Position numbers and translations under genes: made by a program. Source: CAYRMN01 sp964425575 (lineage in GTDB: Bacteria; Patescibacteriota; Patescibacteriia; 2-12-FULL-60-25). Taken from it: 29,728 bases of DNA. The stretch spans positions 1-29,728 of the forward strand of contig CAYRMN010000015.1 in NCBI GenBank assembly GCA_964425575.1. The letters are read 5' to 3'. Positions 29,008 to 29,728 of the stretch are shown piece by piece. Below the pieces are notes generated by a model. That model made no database searches. It had not been told where the DNA came from and worked only from the letters and a program-made list of their open reading frames with translations. Every line of letters begins with the position of its first letter. The first letter of the stretch is position 1.

Positions 29008-29322
29008 ACGGTCAAACCTTATACCATGGTTGGGGCTTAGTACATGCGATGCATCACTTAACACAAACCCCCTCTTATGAGGGACTTTGCATGCCTTCCC
29101 AATCCGTTGCCCACCGATTGCCCATGTTAAATGTCTTAGAGATTTTTCCAGCTATTTTGCGAGTGTTCGCGTGATTGTAAGCTTTTCCGCACCGTTGAGC
29201 GTCTTTCCACCAATCGTCCGCTTGGGTTTCCACCCTCTCGTGTACTCACCCCGGCAGCAGTGGGGAAACATGCCTTGCTTGTTTCCCCAAACCCCTTCAA
29301 GTTCAATCCCCAGAGCTGCAAT
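29008..29322. other. Gene-free region between the HEPN-like gene and the tRNA terminator
   Basis: No convincing gene. It contains a perfect 10-bp inverted repeat TGGGGAAACA/TGTTTCCCCA (29261-29289, 9-nt loop), the -10-like TATAAG at about 29022-29017 for the HEPN-like gene, and a near-repeat of CCGTTGCCCA / CCGATTGCCCA around 29104-29124. It may hold the edge of an integrated element. Confidence 0.5.
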
Positions 29323-29358
29323 CAAAAACCGACGACTTGGAATAGTCGTCGGTTTTTG
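29323..29358 (-). terminator. Terminator of the tRNA-Gly/tRNA-Thr operon
   Basis: CAAAAACCGACGACT (29323-29337) and AGTCGTCGGTTTTTG (29344-29358) are a perfect 15-bp stem with loop TGGAAT, just after the encoded CCA of tRNA-Thr. It would also work on the plus strand. Confidence 0.9.
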
Positions 29359-29360
29359 GA

Positions 29361-29435
29361 TGGAGCCAGCTCCGGGGATTGAACCCGGGACCTCTGCTTT
29401 ACGAAAGCATTGCTCTACCGCTGAGCTAAGCTGGC
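29361..29435 (-). tRNA. tRNA-Thr (CGU)
   Basis: Acceptor GCCAGCT pairs with AGCTGGC; discriminator U and CCA are encoded. The anticodon loop is UUCGUAA, so the anticodon is CGU. The T arm CCGGG-TTCAATC-CCCGG is perfect; the first base pair of the anticodon stem (A-G) is mismatched. The length is 75 nt. Confidence 0.93.
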
Positions 29436-29436
29436 C

Positions 29437-29511
29437 TGGAGCGGGTAGCGAGAATCGAACTCGCCTCTCAACCTTGGAAGGGTCGCATAATAGCCACTAT
29501 ACGATACCCGC
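29437..29511 (-). tRNA. tRNA-Gly (UCC)
   Basis: Acceptor GCGGGTA pairs with TACCCGC; CCA is encoded. The anticodon loop CUUCCAA gives anticodon UCC. It is 1 nt upstream of tRNA-Thr on the same strand, so both are transcribed together. Confidence 0.93.
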
Positions 29512-29556
29512 ACTCAAAATAGATCCGTACGTTCTAAACAGCTCTATTGTGGCGCA

Positions 29557-29585
29557 ATCATAAACAAAAAGACAAAAAAATGCAA
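29557..29585 (-). promoter_or_regulatory. Promoter of the tRNA-Gly/tRNA-Thr operon
   Basis: On the minus strand TTGCAT (29585-29580), 17 nt, TATGAT (29562-29557). The spacer is T-rich. The tRNA-Gly 5' end is 46 nt downstream. Confidence 0.65.
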
Positions 29586-29599
29586 CGGTCTCAAGGGGG

Positions 29600-29656
29600 G
29601 GCTCGACGAAATCCAGGAGCTACTATAGTATATGGGAGCCTTTTCATGATCGAGCC
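29600..29656. repeat. Inverted repeat upstream of tRNA-Pro
   Basis: GGCTCGA (29600-29606) and TCGAGCC (29650-29656) enclose TACTATAGTA (29621-29630), itself a palindrome with a -10-like TATAGT. It may form part of the promoter or leader of tRNA-Pro; no good -35 is seen. Confidence 0.35.
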
Positions 29657-29672
29657 AGATGTCGTCCTTGGC

Positions 29673-29728
29673 CGGGGTGTAGCTCAGTTGGCTAGAGCGC
29701 CTGCTTTGGGAGCAGGAAGTCGCAGGTT
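29673..29728 (+). tRNA. tRNA-Pro (UGG), 3' end outside the window
   Basis: CGGGGTG starts the acceptor stem; the D arm is GCTCAGTTGGCTAGAGC and the anticodon stem CCTGC/GCAGG with loop UUUGGGA gives anticodon UGG. The window ends inside the T arm (GCAGGTT). Confidence 0.92.

Noticed and set aside
29087..29563. Plus-strand ORF of 158 codons across the tRNA genes
   Set aside because: It runs antisense through tRNA-Thr and tRNA-Gly and the terminator, so it is not a gene.
1..29728. CRISPR array or complete insertion sequence
   Set aside because: No regularly spaced repeats with unique spacers and no intact transposase with terminal repeats were seen.

Overview
The window looks like a chromosomal piece of an uncultivated bacterium, most likely a Candidate Phyla Radiation (Patescibacteria) member assembled from a metagenome. 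The reasons are short compact genes in tightly packed operons, several hypotheticals with no recognisable family, encoded CCA on the three complete tRNAs, an almost general lack of Shine-Dalgarno sequences, and a 10-N scaffold gap inside era. The standard code is used: UGA is a real stop (rlmD/era and ATPase/small-ORF junctions are ATGA overlaps). The lineage assignment is an inference from gene style, not from a marker phylogeny.

Layout. 1-240 (-): start of a GC-rich gene for a secreted protein with identical 69-bp tandem repeats, running off the left edge. 339-3491 (-): operon trmH-like, GT2 glycosyltransferase, Rieske protein, murJ (cell-envelope export plus RNA modification). 3582-3700: a long hairpin. 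3708-6663 (+): rlmD-like, era, a hypothetical. 6671-8254 (-): two envelope hypotheticals, the second with an in-frame TGA followed by 27 coding-like codons. 8331-10075 (+): BCP-type peroxiredoxin, Fe/Mn superoxide dismutase, a 103-bp palindromic element, 2-Cys peroxiredoxin. 10137-12587 (-): nuclease, leucyl aminopeptidase, glutaredoxin. 12610-13429 (+): Smr protein and DsbB-like protein. 13469-15972 (-): P-type ATPase, an overlooked 48-residue membrane protein, thioredoxin-like protein, small hypothetical. 16077-16467 (+): a hairpin-dense, GC-rich transcription unit of about 350 nt with a possible 28-residue peptide. 16496-20539 (-): cold-shock protein, SPFH protein, Tag glycosylase, NUDIX, cupin, 2OG-Fe(II) oxygenase, MarR regulator with a clear operator. 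20627-23000 (+): PP2C-like phosphatase and a glycosyltransferase-like protein. 23105-27777 (-): tRNA-Gln and the operon rlpA-like, ftsE, ftsX, HExxH lipoprotein, hypothetical. 27904-29007: truncated transposase-like HTH ORF and a winged-helix/HEPN-like protein, probably an accessory island beside tRNA-Thr, tRNA-Gly and tRNA-Pro.

How the genes fit together. One theme is envelope growth: lipid II flipping (MurJ), FtsEX and cell-wall remodelling (RlpA-like, HExxH lipoprotein). A second is defence against oxygen and thiol stress: two peroxiredoxins, SOD, glutaredoxin, a DsbB-like protein, a thioredoxin-like protein beside a metal-type P-ATPase, and DNA/nucleotide repair (Tag, NUDIX). This suggests a cell that meets oxygen although it probably has limited metabolism. 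Several genes carry a -10 box 5 to 11 nt before the start codon, which points to leaderless mRNAs. The strongest candidates for something undescribed are the 16077-16467 transcription unit, the FtsEX-linked metallopeptidase operon, the 48-residue partner of the P-type ATPase, and the winged-helix/HEPN protein.
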